DNA of 44,271 nt, taken from the NCBI GenBank assembly GCA_016934035.1, contig JAFGTP010000044.1:1-44271 (forward strand), given 5' to 3'. Source of the DNA: Fidelibacterota bacterium (GTDB lineage Bacteria; Fidelibacterota; UBA2242; JAFGTP01). Positions 16,879 through 26,652 of this stretch are shown here, one piece after another. The first letter of the stretch is position 1. Every line of letters begins with the position of its first letter. Below the pieces are notes generated by a model. The model saw nothing but the letters and a program-made list of their open reading frames with translations, had not been told where the DNA came from and did no database searches. The translations under genes were made by a program, and so were the position numbers.

Positions 16879-19215
16879 ATGAAAAAATTATTCTATCCAA
16901 TGGCTCTTTTATTATTCCTTTACAATTTCACATTCTCACAACCTGTTGCACAAACCGTCCGGGGAAGGGTTTTTGATCAGCTGACTGAAATGCCATTACC
17001 CCTGGCAAATATTATTGTCATGAACACCGACCCGCTGATTGGTGCAGCTACTGACATTGAGGGTAATTTTATTTTACAAAAAATACCGATTGGTCGTCAT
17101 AATATTAAGGTTTCCATGATGGGATATGAAAGTTACATCATCAATGAATTTTTGGTTACCACCGGGCAACAGCCGATTTTAAATATACCCATGCAGCAAG
17201 CATCGTTAGCAATGAATGAGATTGTGGTGAGAATTAAAAAAGACCAGCCGTTGAATACTATGACCACATTGAGCAGTCGTCAGTTTACGGTGGAAGAGAC
17301 GCAGCGCTATGCGGGTGGACTGGATGACCCGGCAAGACTGGCCTCTTCTTTTGCCGGTGTTGCAACACCTTCGGTGGTCAGTAATGGCATTTCGGTACGC
17401 GGTAACAGTCCCGATGGTCTTTTGTGGAAAATTGAAGGTGTGGAAACACCCAATCCCAATCATTTTGCCGATTTAACTGTAGCCGGTGGCGGTCTATTGA
17501 CTGCTTTGAGTAGCCAAATGATGGGAAATAGCGATTTTTACACGGGAGCCTTTCCTGCTGAATATGGCAATGCGACTTCCGGAGTGTTTGACATCAACCT
17601 GAAAACAGGAAATTCAGAGCAACGGGAATATACACTGCAGGCCGGAATAATTGGAGTTGATTTTGCGACCCAAGGCCCTTTTAGTACAGGGAAAAAGGCC
17701 TCCTACATTATGAATTACCGATATTCAACGATGGCGTTGGTTGCGCCGGTTTTACCCAAGGATACCGGAATTTTAAAATATCAGGATTATTCCTTTAAAA
17801 CCAATTTTCCCACCAAAACACATGGCACCTTTTCACTTTGGGGTGTCGGTGCTCTGGATGGCCAGGAAATGTCGGCTCTGGACAGCGCTGAATGGGAATC
17901 TGATTCTGACCGGGATAATTCACAAACTTCACTCTATATGTTTGCAACTGGGTTAACACACAAATTGGCGCTGAATTCCACTATGTTTTTACATACCATT
18001 ATTTCAGCGACAGGTAACGGTTTGATGCACCAGGAAAAGCGCCTCGATTATTCATTGCTCTCCCATCCACAGTCCCATATTGACAATGATACCTGGCGTT
18101 ATTCTATTCAAACCAATATTGGTAAACGCTTTAGTAAAAGTCATCGTAATCAGACTGGATTTAATTACAGCCGGTTGGGTTATGATGTGAATATCAAGCA
18201 ATCTCAGGCTGAAGGTGAAGCACCGATAACTCTGGCCAGGCAGGATGGACAATCCGGTTTACTTCAACTTTATACACAGTCAAAATGGACACCTGACTCC
18301 AGACTCTCAATGAATCTTGGCCTACATTCACAGATTCTCTTGCTGAACGATCAGTATTCCATTGAACCCAGAGTTGGTGTCAAATACAAAATAAATGATC
18401 GCCACAGCCTGGCAATGGCCTGGGGAATGCACAGTCGCATTGAGCGCCTGCCGGTTTATTTTGTTGATGTCAATGGCACGAATCCGAATAAAAACCTGAA
18501 GTTGCAAAAGTCTATTCATTATGTGATGGCTTATCATACCAAAATTCATGATAATTTGAAACTGAGTATTGAACCCTACTATCAGCAACTGAGAAATATA
18601 CCGGTTACCCCTGAAGGATATTTTTCTACTGTAAATCTGCAAAGCGATGTGTTTTTTGACAAAGTGCTTGTGAGCCAAGGCAAAGGCAGAAATATTGGGC
18701 TTGACCTGACATTGGAACGTTATTTGGAAAAGGGATTTTATTATTTGGCGACAGCTTCGATTTTTGATTCCAAATACAGGGCCGCTGACGGAATAGAACG
18801 CAATACCCGCTTTAATAAAAATTTTGTGATGAACCTGGTTACCGGAAAAGAATGGATTGTCGGCAAAAATAAAAATAATATCTTTAATGCAAACCTTCGA
18901 TTTAATTATCTGGGTGGAAACCGTAAAGAGACCATAGATGGATCGGCGTCACTGGTCAGTCAGCAGGTAATTTATGGTGAGTGCGGTGATGATGTGGCTT
19001 TTGCTGAACAATATAAAGGTACACCTGTTTTTTCTTTTGCGATTTCCTATCGTAAAAACAAACCCAACTATTCTTCTGTCTGGTCATTACAGGTGATTAA
19101 TGCCACGAATGCTCAGGAATTTTCCAATGATATTTATAATCTGAAAACAGGGAAAATTGAAAAAAAATATGAAGGCTTAATGGTCCCAAATCTGAGTTAT
19201 AAAATTGAATTTTAA
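16879..19215 (+). CDS. TonB-dependent outer-membrane receptor with carboxypeptidase-regulatory-like N-terminal domain
   Basis: A 778-residue outer-membrane protein. A signal peptide (MKKLFYPMALLLFLYNFTFS) is followed by a CarboxypepD_reg-like beta sandwich (VRGRVFDQLTEMPLPLANI...; about 20-110). A plug domain follows with GISVRGNSPDGLLWKIEGVETPNPNHF and SGVFDINLKTGNS, then a beta-barrel of about 550 residues ending in LSYKIEF with a terminal Phe. There is no SusD-like partner, so glycan uptake by a SusCD pair is unlikely. The ligand is unknown; a siderophore, peptide or vitamin is possible. GAGAGG lies 8 bases before the ATG at 16879, which also begins the signal peptide, so I prefer it to the ATG at 16858. 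Confidence 0.92.
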   Translation: MKKLFYPMALLLFLYNFTFSQPVAQTVRGRVFDQLTEMPLPLANIIVMNTDPLIGAATDIEGNFILQKIPIGRHNIKVSMMGYESYIINEFLVTTGQQPILNIPMQQASLAMNEIVVRIKKDQPLNTMTTLSSRQFTVEETQRYAGGLDDPARLASSFAGVATPSVVSNGISVRGNSPDGLLWKIEGVETPNPNHFADLTVAGGGLLTALSSQMMGNSDFYTGAFPAEYGNATSGVFDINLKTGNSEQREYTLQAGIIGVDFATQGPFSTGKKASYIMNYRYSTMALVAPVLPKDTGILKYQDYSFKTNFPTKTHGTFSLWGVGALDGQEMSALDSAEWESDSDRDNSQTSLYMFATGLTHKLALNSTMFLHTIISATGNGLMHQEKRLDYSLLSHPQSHIDNDTWRYSIQTNIGKRFSKSHRNQTGFNYSRLGYDVNIKQSQAEGEAPITLARQDGQSGLLQLYTQSKWTPDSRLSMNLGLHSQILLLNDQYSIEPRVGVKYKINDRHSLAMAWGMHSRIERLPVYFVDVNGTNPNKNLKLQKSIHYVMAYHTKIHDNLKLSIEPYYQQLRNIPVTPEGYFSTVNLQSDVFFDKVLVSQGKGRNIGLDLTLERYLEKGFYYLATASIFDSKYRAADGIERNTRFNKNFVMNLVTGKEWIVGKNKNNIFNANLRFNYLGGNRKETIDGSASLVSQQVIYGECGDDVAFAEQYKGTPVFSFAISYRKNKPNYSSVWSLQVINATNAQEFSNDIYNLKTGKIEKKYEGLMVPNLSYKIEF

Positions 19216-19236
19216 AGACTATAAATAGGATGATGA

Positions 19237-19263
19237 GTGCCCGGAAGTGACAATTCCGGGCAC
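19237..19263 (+). terminator. GC-rich hairpin after the TonB receptor gene
   Basis: GTGCCCGGAA (19237-19246) pairs perfectly with TTCCGGGCAC (19254-19263) around a 7-base loop, 22 bases after the receptor stop. There is no long T run after it. It is either a terminator of reduced strength or an mRNA 3'-end stabiliser. Confidence 0.6.
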
Positions 19264-19721
19264 AGGTATTTCATGCCAGGGTAAGGTATCTTTGACAACA
19301 GACAAGAATTTTCATTTTTGATAGGACAGAGAAAGATCAGATCAGAGACAATTTATCGTGATTTTCAAAATAAATCTTCGATCTCTGGACTCTGTATTAA
19401 AACTTTAAAATATATGGTGAATGATGATGTAGATAATGAATTTGCATAGCACCGGACAGGACTGTTTTTTTTGTAGGGCAAAAACACATTTCAAAGGTAA
19501 AATAAAATTCTTCAGTAACTAATCTTATCAACCTGGAATCTAAATTTGACGAATCAAATCCTTTGGTTTTTTTATAACAGGGTATTTATGGATTTCAGTT
19601 CAGAAAATTTTTTCTGTAAAGAAAGTAAAAACAGATCTGTTGAGTAAGAGATCACAATTGATTAAATTTAATGATTTTTTTGTTGAAGAGTCACCCTAAC
19701 GAAAAAATGAGATAAACAAAT
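19264..19721. other. 458-bp intergenic region before the lactate permease; no gene seen
   Basis: AT-rich with no credible coding frame on either strand and no tRNA-like or riboswitch-like structure that I can see. It must hold the promoter of the lactate permease gene, which has no obvious ribosome binding site (ATGAGATAAACAAAT before its ATG). Confidence 0.5.
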
Positions 19722-21311
19722 ATGACAAATACAATATTTTCTTTTATCCCGATTATTTTCCTCATCTGGCTTATGGTCAGGAAAAACTCCATGCCATCGA
19801 ACCAGGCCCTGCCCCTGTCGGCATTGGTTTTATACTTCATTTCACTGATCGTTTTTAAATGGGAGCCAAACCTTGTTCATGCCAATGTTCTGAAAGGGTT
19901 GCTTGTTGCCTGGACGCCAATACTCATCATTGGTGGCGCAATCTTTTTGTTTGAAACTATGAAAGCCACCGGCAGCCTGAAAACTGTCACTGACTGGCTG
20001 AATACCATTACTGAAAACAAAGTTGCACAGTTGATGATTGTCGGTTGGGCTTTTCCTTTCCTGATCGAAGGAGCCAGTGGCTTTGGCACACCGGCAGCTA
20101 TTGCCGCACCGGTTTTGGTGGGATTAAGATTTGCGCCGCTCAATGTTGCGATCCTCGCATTGATAATGAATAGCGTTCCCGTATCCTTTGGTGCAGTGGG
20201 AACGCCGACCTGGTTTGGATTTTCTGCCATCGAATTGACCAGTGCTGAGACCATGACTATCGCAATCAAATCCGCGTCAATTCATTCCACCATTGCGCTT
20301 GTTATTGTGACTATTGCTCTTATGCAATTAGTAAATTTCAAAAAAATCTTTGAGAACATAGTTTTTGTGATTTTGAGTGTTGCCTTTACGGTGGTCCCCT
20401 ATCTGTTAGTGGCTTTTATAAATTATGAATTTCCATCCTTAATCGGTGGTTCAATTGGCTTAATTGCAACTGCTATTCTCGCTAAATATAATATTGGCCT
20501 GAAAAAATATTCTGAAGAAAAAAGTGAAATAAATCCGCCATTAATTTCAATAGGGAGGTTGGTGAAAGCGACTTTTCCGCTTTGGGGAACCATATTGCTG
20601 TTACTAATCACACGAATTCCCGAAATTGGAATCAAGCAATTTCTCACAGCTACAAATCCGGCTTTTAATATTTCCCTGGGGATGCTGGGTGATTTTTCCA
20701 TCAGTAGTTCGCTAGTGATTCAACTTGAAAATATATTCCTTACACCCGTTAACTGGTCTCATAGTACATTATATGTTCCATCGCTAATTCCCTTTGCAAT
20801 AGTGTCTTTGATAACTTTTAGGATACAGGGATCAACAGGTCGGGAGATTAAAACAACATTCAAGACAACGGTCGACAAAATGATCAACCCAATGTATGCG
20901 CTTCTTGGTTCATTAGTATTTGTTAATCTGATGATGATGGGTGGAGAATTGTCCGCTGTCAATCATATCGGAAGAATGCTTGCCAACGCAACTGGCAGGC
21001 ATTGGACTTTTTTTGCATCCTATCTGGGAGCAATCGGCTCTTTTTTCTCCGGTTCAGCGACTATATCAAATCTCACTTTTGCTGGTATACAGGATTCCAT
21101 TGCTTTGCAGACCCAAATTAGCCGTACAACGATTCTCGCTCTGCAATCTGTCGGTGGGGCCTTTGGCAACATGGTTTGTATCAATAATATTGTGGCGGTG
21201 ACCTCGGTATTGTCGATTACCAATAGGGAAGGCTATATCTTGAAAAGAACTGTTATACCGATGCTTTTATATGGGGCAATGGCCGGCAGTATCGCGTTGA
21301 TGCTTTTTTAG
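19722..21311 (+). CDS. lctP: L-lactate permease (LctP family)
   Basis: A 529-residue inner-membrane lactate/glycolate:H+ symporter of the LctP family, with about 12-14 hydrophobic helices. The family signatures are clear: FLIEGASGFGTPAAIAAPVL, NSVPVSFGAVGTPTWFGF, GSFFSGSATISNLTFAGIQ and VGGAFGNMVCINNIVAVTSVL near the C-terminus. The length is normal. It appears to be a single gene with no lactate dehydrogenase neighbour in the window, and it is convergent with the large ABC cluster. It would let the cell use external lactate. Confidence 0.95.
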   Translation: MTNTIFSFIPIIFLIWLMVRKNSMPSNQALPLSALVLYFISLIVFKWEPNLVHANVLKGLLVAWTPILIIGGAIFLFETMKATGSLKTVTDWLNTITENKVAQLMIVGWAFPFLIEGASGFGTPAAIAAPVLVGLRFAPLNVAILALIMNSVPVSFGAVGTPTWFGFSAIELTSAETMTIAIKSASIHSTIALVIVTIALMQLVNFKKIFENIVFVILSVAFTVVPYLLVAFINYEFPSLIGGSIGLIATAILAKYNIGLKKYSEEKSEINPPLISIGRLVKATFPLWGTILLLLITRIPEIGIKQFLTATNPAFNISLGMLGDFSISSSLVIQLENIFLTPVNWSHSTLYVPSLIPFAIVSLITFRIQGSTGREIKTTFKTTVDKMINPMYALLGSLVFVNLMMMGGELSAVNHIGRMLANATGRHWTFFASYLGAIGSFFSGSATISNLTFAGIQDSIALQTQISRTTILALQSVGGAFGNMVCINNIVAVTSVLSITNREGYILKRTVIPMLLYGAMAGSIALMLF

Positions 21312-21665
21312 GTTTTATAGCATTTTTCAAAAGTGATGTCTTTTGTAGAACGCTTTTTCAAATCGTTTTTGATTTTTGCCGATAGGAAAAAATCAACCTT
21401 ATCGAAGTGAAAAATATATGAAATACATCCACTCTTTTCTCCGAAGTCATTCAAATTTCCATGGCGGGTAAATTTGAAAAGCAAGTCGGATACTTGCTCT
21501 ACAAATTGTAGAACGATTTACAAAATTGTCCTAAAATACCCACACAGCAACAGAGAGTCCTGATTATTATATAATTATCTCAGTGTTCTCTGTGCCTTTG
21601 TGGCAAATTTTATTTCACTGTTCATTGTCAAAAAACCTTCTGAATGGTTGTGTTGAAAATTGGAC
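21312..21665. other. 354-bp convergent intergenic region with small repeats
   Basis: No gene is visible. It contains a short hairpin, AGCAAGT (21480-21486) with ACTTGCT (21492-21498), two TTGTAGAACG motifs, and a TCTCTGTGCCTTTGTGGCAAA segment near 21590-21609. The last belongs to the CTTTGCG-like spacer family seen elsewhere in this window. Confidence 0.5.
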
Positions 21666-21705
21666 ATCACCATTTCAAAGGTCTTGGGGCCATTTGAATG
21701 GTGAT
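21666..21705 (-). terminator. Hairpin directly after the last permease gene of the ABC cluster
   Basis: ATCACCATT (21666-21674) pairs with AATGGTGAT (21697-21705), and the stem continues inward imperfectly (TCAAAGG with CCATTTGA). It begins immediately after the stop codon of the permease gene read on the minus strand. No strong T run follows, so efficiency is uncertain. Confidence 0.55.
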
Positions 21706-24081
21706 TTATTCGTATTTCAAAGCGTCAACAGGGTTTGATCGGATGGTTTTTATCAATTGCAGACTCATGGTAACTCCGGCAATTAAGAATGTCAGAAAAG
21801 TAGCAGTCAGAAATGGCCAAAATGTAAATTGTGCACGATAAGCAAAATTCTGCAGCCAGTTATTGGCGTAAAAATAAGCAATTGGCCAAGCGATCAGATT
21901 TGCAATAACGATCCATTTGAAAAATTCCTCAATGGCAATGAAAAAAATCCCACTGACAGATGAGCCCAGCACCCGACGTACACTGAATTCCTTTTTCCGT
22001 CTTTCTGTAGAAAACAGAACCAATCCGAACAGTCCCATACATGCAATGAAAATTGCCAGCACAGCAAAACTTGAGAAAAGTTTTTGCAATTGGTGCTCTT
22101 CTCGATATGTATTGGTAAAACTCTCGTCAAAAAATGAATATTCAAAAGGATAAGCTGGTGAAAATTTCTCGAATACTTCGGTGATTTCCTTAATTAATTT
22201 AATATAATCCATAGTACTTATTTTTATGGAAATATTAGAAAAATCCTTTGGTGAATAATACAGGTACAATGGCTCTATTGGATGGTGCATGGAGCGAAAA
22301 TTAAAATCCTTCATCACTCCCACCACCGGCCCGGATTTATCATTCCAATGCAGGAAAATTTCGCTCATTGGTTCAGTAAATCCAGCAGCTTTTAGGGCTG
22401 CTTCGTTGAGCAAAAACACACCGTTTCTGTCTGATGCGTGTTCCTTTGAAAAATTCCGTCCCTCAATTATTTCAATTCCGAACAGATCAATGTAATTCTC
22501 ATCCACAGTATTGTAATTGATTGTAAAATCTTTATCAGGTGGTTTACCAATCCATTCAGCAGTGGTAAATGTGGTAATATTGTTTGGTAGGAGTGCAGAT
22601 GCGGACACCATCTTTACACCGGAAAGTTGCTCCAGTTCGGATTTCAGTGCGTCAATTGTCTGGTGAATTTTCCGGTCACGAATTGGCACGGTAATAATTT
22701 GGTCCCTTTCATATCCGGGGTCACTGTTTTGTAAAAACCTGATCTGCTTGTCAATTATCAAAGTTGTGACAATGAGAAAAATAGTAATTGTGAATTGCGC
22801 AATAACAAGTAATTTTCTGAGATTTTTTCCCTTGTTGCTACGAAAAAAATTGCCTTTCAGAACACAGATAGGCTGAAATCCGGATAAATTGATGGCAGGA
22901 TAAAAACCGGCAAAAAAACTGATGCCCACAGTCATTCCCACAAAAAGCACAAGATATTTCAGGCTGGCCATGAAATGAAAATCCAGACTTCGTCCTGTCA
23001 TTTGATTGAAAAAAGGAATGGCAATCCGGACAATAATAAGTGATAATAACATTGATACAAAAGTAATCACCAGGGATTCCCCAAAAAATTGATAGATCAA
23101 CTGTTTTCGTTCAGCACCGGCTACTTTGCGGATGCCAACTTCTTTGCTGCGCTTGCCTGCTTTTGCGGTTTCCAGATTGATATAATTGATACAGGCGATC
23201 AGCAGAATCAGAATCGCTATCGAGGCAAACAGATAGATATATTTGATATCACCATTGGTCCCGATCTCCTGTAGCAGGTGGGAATGCAAATGGATTTCAG
23301 ACAACGGCTGAACATAAAAAATTCTTGGGTAAGGCTTTTGTAATGTATTAAGAATTTTCTCTGGCAGACTGTTGATCATCTGAATATCAATCACATCACC
23401 GATTTTGTTTTCCAATTGTAATGGATCAACACCTTCTTTCAACAGGAAATAGGTATAGGAAAAATTAGCAAACCAATTATTGATGTCATTATTCATAATT
23501 CGAAAATAGGTCTCATAAGGAACCAGAAAATTTATATTCATGTGTACATTGACGGGTAAATCCTTAAATACACCAGCGATAATAAATGAATTTTTTTCTC
23601 CTACTTCAATTATCTTGTTAATTGCATTTCCATCCGGAAAATATTTTTTTGCCATTGATTCGGAAAGCAGAATATTATTCGGATCATTCAGGTTTGCCAT
23701 TCCATTGATCAGAGGAATCGTGAAAACATCAAATATTTCCGGGTCGGCCCAGATAAAATCATTTTCAAGGAAATTTTGGTTATTGGCAGATATCAACACT
23801 TCATCATCTTTGATAATTCTTGTAGCAGCATCTACTTCCGGCAGGTCTTGTTGTAATTTTGGTCCCAGTGGTGATGGAGTATGGGCCCTGCCTTCGCGAA
23901 TGGCACGGTATATTCTACTGTAATTTTCATTTTGTCTGTCATAACTCAATTCATCAGATACCCAAAGTAAAATCAGGATGCAGGCTGTGATTCCCAGACT
24001 GAGTCCTACAATATTTATGATTGAATATTTTTTTTCGGCAATGATATTTCTGTATGCAGTGATTATATAATTTTTAAACAT
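21706..24081 (-). CDS. FtsX/MacB-type ABC transporter permease (fifth of the cluster)
   Basis: A 791-residue inner-membrane permease with duplicated architecture. An N-terminal helix (SIINIVGLSLGITACILILLWV) is followed by a MacB_PCD-type periplasmic domain to about 280, a first FtsX unit of helices, a second periplasmic domain, and a last FtsX unit. Each FtsX unit begins with the family signature: SKEVGIRKVAGAERKQ and KKEFSVRRVLGSSVSG. The C-terminus is NPVDALKYE, shared in form by all five permeases here. The start at 24081 has GGAG 6 bases upstream; the ATG at 24099 would overlap that site. It is the most distal gene of the minus-strand ABC operon and needs the ATPase at 31773-32477 or one elsewhere. 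The substrate is unknown. Confidence 0.9.
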   Translation of the reverse strand: MFKNYIITAYRNIIAEKKYSIINIVGLSLGITACILILLWVSDELSYDRQNENYSRIYRAIREGRAHTPSPLGPKLQQDLPEVDAATRIIKDDEVLISANNQNFLENDFIWADPEIFDVFTIPLINGMANLNDPNNILLSESMAKKYFPDGNAINKIIEVGEKNSFIIAGVFKDLPVNVHMNINFLVPYETYFRIMNNDINNWFANFSYTYFLLKEGVDPLQLENKIGDVIDIQMINSLPEKILNTLQKPYPRIFYVQPLSEIHLHSHLLQEIGTNGDIKYIYLFASIAILILLIACINYINLETAKAGKRSKEVGIRKVAGAERKQLIYQFFGESLVITFVSMLLSLIIVRIAIPFFNQMTGRSLDFHFMASLKYLVLFVGMTVGISFFAGFYPAINLSGFQPICVLKGNFFRSNKGKNLRKLLVIAQFTITIFLIVTTLIIDKQIRFLQNSDPGYERDQIITVPIRDRKIHQTIDALKSELEQLSGVKMVSASALLPNNITTFTTAEWIGKPPDKDFTINYNTVDENYIDLFGIEIIEGRNFSKEHASDRNGVFLLNEAALKAAGFTEPMSEIFLHWNDKSGPVVGVMKDFNFRSMHHPIEPLYLYYSPKDFSNISIKISTMDYIKLIKEITEVFEKFSPAYPFEYSFFDESFTNTYREEHQLQKLFSSFAVLAIFIACMGLFGLVLFSTERRKKEFSVRRVLGSSVSGIFFIAIEEFFKWIVIANLIAWPIAYFYANNWLQNFAYRAQFTFWPFLTATFLTFLIAGVTMSLQLIKTIRSNPVDALKYE

Positions 24082-24180
24082 GATTTCTCCAGTTTTCAAT
24101 TTTCAATGATCAATAAACAACAAACAAAATTCAGCCAAAATAGTTATCGATCATTGTTAATTGATAATTGTTCATTGTAT

Positions 24181-26592
24181 TTACTCATATTTTAAAGACT
24201 CAATCGGGTTTGCCAGCGCTGCTTTGATAGTTCTGTACGCTACTGTCGCAAAAACCACCATGCAAACCAAAATGATAGAGGCAATGAACACAATGGCAGA
24301 TAGTGAAATCCGGCTGGCATAAGTATTCAGCCAGCGATTCAATCCATAAACTGCCAGCGGCGCAATGATGATAAATGAGACTAAAATCATGATGAATTGG
24401 TCTTTGATGATCAAAAATACAATACGCAAGACACTGGAACCCAATACTTTTCGAATGCCGATTTCTTTCTGTCGTTGATTAATGGTAAATGAGGACAAGC
24501 CATATATTCCAAGGGCGGTGATGATAATCGCCAGTACAGCAAAGAGTGTGAACACATCTCCAAGCAATTCATCGGATTTATATTGCTGATTGAAATAATC
24601 ATCGAGAAAAAAGGTGTCAAAGGAATTTCCGGGAAACATTTCATCATAATGTTGTTTCACCAATTTCACAGTTTCCCGGGCATCAGCGGTATTTATTTTA
24701 AGGGCAATCTGCCCGCGTGTTCTGCGTCCAAGCGGCATATAGCGATAGATGTGCGGTTCAAATTCCATCTTCGGCGATTCCTGGTGGTAATTTTTCAGCA
24801 CACCGACAACATCAAAAATATTTCCCCAGTAATTGATCTGCTTGCCAACTGCATCTTCAGCATTTGTGAATCCCAAGTGCTCAACAGCTTTTTCATTGAG
24901 CAGGACAGTGGAATCATTATTACCAAATTCTTCAGAGAAATTGCGTCCGGCAACGAATTTCATATCGAACATATCTGCGAATTCAGCATCACAACCGATG
25001 ATCTGATAATTTTTCCCGGCAGCGTCGTCTTCACCGACCCGGACAATGCCGCCGGCATCCCAGAAAGTTTGTTTTCCGGGTACTTCGGTGGTATGGGAAA
25101 TTTGTTCGATGTTCGGATTTGCCAGCAGTTGGTCTTTGAATCTTTTAAACTTGCTGGGAAACGCATCATCCCTTACTCGAGGCGAAGTGACCACCAAAAC
25201 CTGTTCAATATCAAATCCTAAATCCTGCTGCTGTAGAAACTTGATCTGCTGAAAAACAGTAAACGTGGAAATAATCAGTGCAATGGCTATGGTGAACTGA
25301 AAAACCACCAGAATTTGGCGCAATTTTGAGCCTTTGTGGGATGATGCAAATTTGCCCTTTAACACTGTAATGGGTTTAAATGAGGTCATGGCAAACACGG
25401 GATAACTACCTGACAATATCACACCAAGGACAAACATGATTACCAGTGTAATCCAAGTCGAAGATTGTGACCAGATAGAAAAATTTTTTGGAATATTTGT
25501 GAGATTTCCGAAAAGCGGTGAAAGCAGCAAAATCAGTAATGCCGCCAGCAAAAAGGCGAAGAAATTGATGATAATCACTTCCATAAAAAATTGGATCGAG
25601 AGCAATTTTCTTGATGCGCCGGCTACTTTTCGAATGCCAACTTCCTTTGCTCTGGAAAGTGAAAAAGCCGTGGAAAGATTGATATAATTCACCCATGCCA
25701 TAACAATGATAAAAATTGCGATGGTGGACAGAAAATTTACCGTGGTTTCATTGCCATTGACTTCATATTCCTGCATGAAATGGGAGTTGAGATGAATTTC
25801 GGATAAAGGCTGAAGTGGCAGAAACATTTCCATTTTGTATTGCTCCAACCATGGGCATTCTCGCTGGACAATTTCCTGAAATTTTTCCGGCAATGCATCA
25901 ATGGTGTAACCTTCTTTGACCAGAGTGTAAGTGTAAGAACCGGTGTGTCCCCAGGCTTCATAATATGATGGACCATATTGTGCTTCCAAATCTTTCCATG
26001 GTAGCATGAAATCTATTTTAATATGAGAATTTGATGGAGAATCTTTGAATATACCAACAACCAGATAATTGTGAGTTTTATCAGTGCTGATTGTTTTGCC
26101 GATCGGAGACTCACCACCAAAATATTTTTCTGCCATGGATTCTGAAATAAAGGCGTTTCCCGGTTCCGCCAGACTTACTTCTGCATTACCGATCAGTAAT
26201 TCAAAATCGAGAATTCTGAACAATTCCGGTTCAACAAAAAATATTCGCTCTTCAAAAAATCTTGTATCCAGATAACTGACACTGGCCTGAGTGTTCAGCA
26301 ACCGACCAATGGCTTCAATTTCAGGGAATTGTCCGCGAATATTGGAAGCAGCCGGTGGACAACAGGATGCAAACCGCACTGCATCACCATTTTCCTGCAT
26401 CCGCTCGTAGCGAATTCGGTAAATTCGGTCATAGTTTTTGTTGAACTTATCGTAACTTTTTTCATAGGTCACATAATGGAAAATCATCAAACAGACAGCA
26501 ATTCCAATTGCCAGCCCGAAAATATTGATGATCGATCCCGTTTTCTGTTTCAGGATATTCCGAAAAGCAATTTTTAAATAATTTTTAAACAT
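24181..26592 (-). CDS. FtsX/MacB-type ABC transporter permease (fourth of the cluster)
   Basis: An 803-residue paralogue with an N-terminal helix (GSIINIFGLAIGIAVCLMIFHYV) and a large periplasmic MacB_PCD-like domain that contains FEERIFFVEPELFRILDF. The first FtsX unit is marked by AKEVGIRKVAGASRKL, and the second unit by QKEIGIRKVLGSSVLR. The protein ends NPIESLKYE. The periplasmic domains differ strongly from those of its neighbours while the FtsX cores are similar, as expected if the extracytoplasmic specificity diverged. GGAG lies 5 bases before the ATG. The gene is 60 bases downstream of the previous permease, so it is in the same transcript. Confidence 0.9.
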   Translation of the reverse strand: MFKNYLKIAFRNILKQKTGSIINIFGLAIGIAVCLMIFHYVTYEKSYDKFNKNYDRIYRIRYERMQENGDAVRFASCCPPAASNIRGQFPEIEAIGRLLNTQASVSYLDTRFFEERIFFVEPELFRILDFELLIGNAEVSLAEPGNAFISESMAEKYFGGESPIGKTISTDKTHNYLVVGIFKDSPSNSHIKIDFMLPWKDLEAQYGPSYYEAWGHTGSYTYTLVKEGYTIDALPEKFQEIVQRECPWLEQYKMEMFLPLQPLSEIHLNSHFMQEYEVNGNETTVNFLSTIAIFIIVMAWVNYINLSTAFSLSRAKEVGIRKVAGASRKLLSIQFFMEVIIINFFAFLLAALLILLLSPLFGNLTNIPKNFSIWSQSSTWITLVIMFVLGVILSGSYPVFAMTSFKPITVLKGKFASSHKGSKLRQILVVFQFTIAIALIISTFTVFQQIKFLQQQDLGFDIEQVLVVTSPRVRDDAFPSKFKRFKDQLLANPNIEQISHTTEVPGKQTFWDAGGIVRVGEDDAAGKNYQIIGCDAEFADMFDMKFVAGRNFSEEFGNNDSTVLLNEKAVEHLGFTNAEDAVGKQINYWGNIFDVVGVLKNYHQESPKMEFEPHIYRYMPLGRRTRGQIALKINTADARETVKLVKQHYDEMFPGNSFDTFFLDDYFNQQYKSDELLGDVFTLFAVLAIIITALGIYGLSSFTINQRQKEIGIRKVLGSSVLRIVFLIIKDQFIMILVSFIIIAPLAVYGLNRWLNTYASRISLSAIVFIASIILVCMVVFATVAYRTIKAALANPIESLKYE

Positions 26593-26652
26593 TTAATCTC
26601 CAAATTTTTAACCACAGATTACACAGAATTATTTGATTATTGTTCATTGTGA

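Noticed and set aside
24583..25221. 212-residue plus-strand frame opposite a permease gene
   Set aside because: Antisense shadow of a well-supported FtsX-type permease; no ribosome site or domain.
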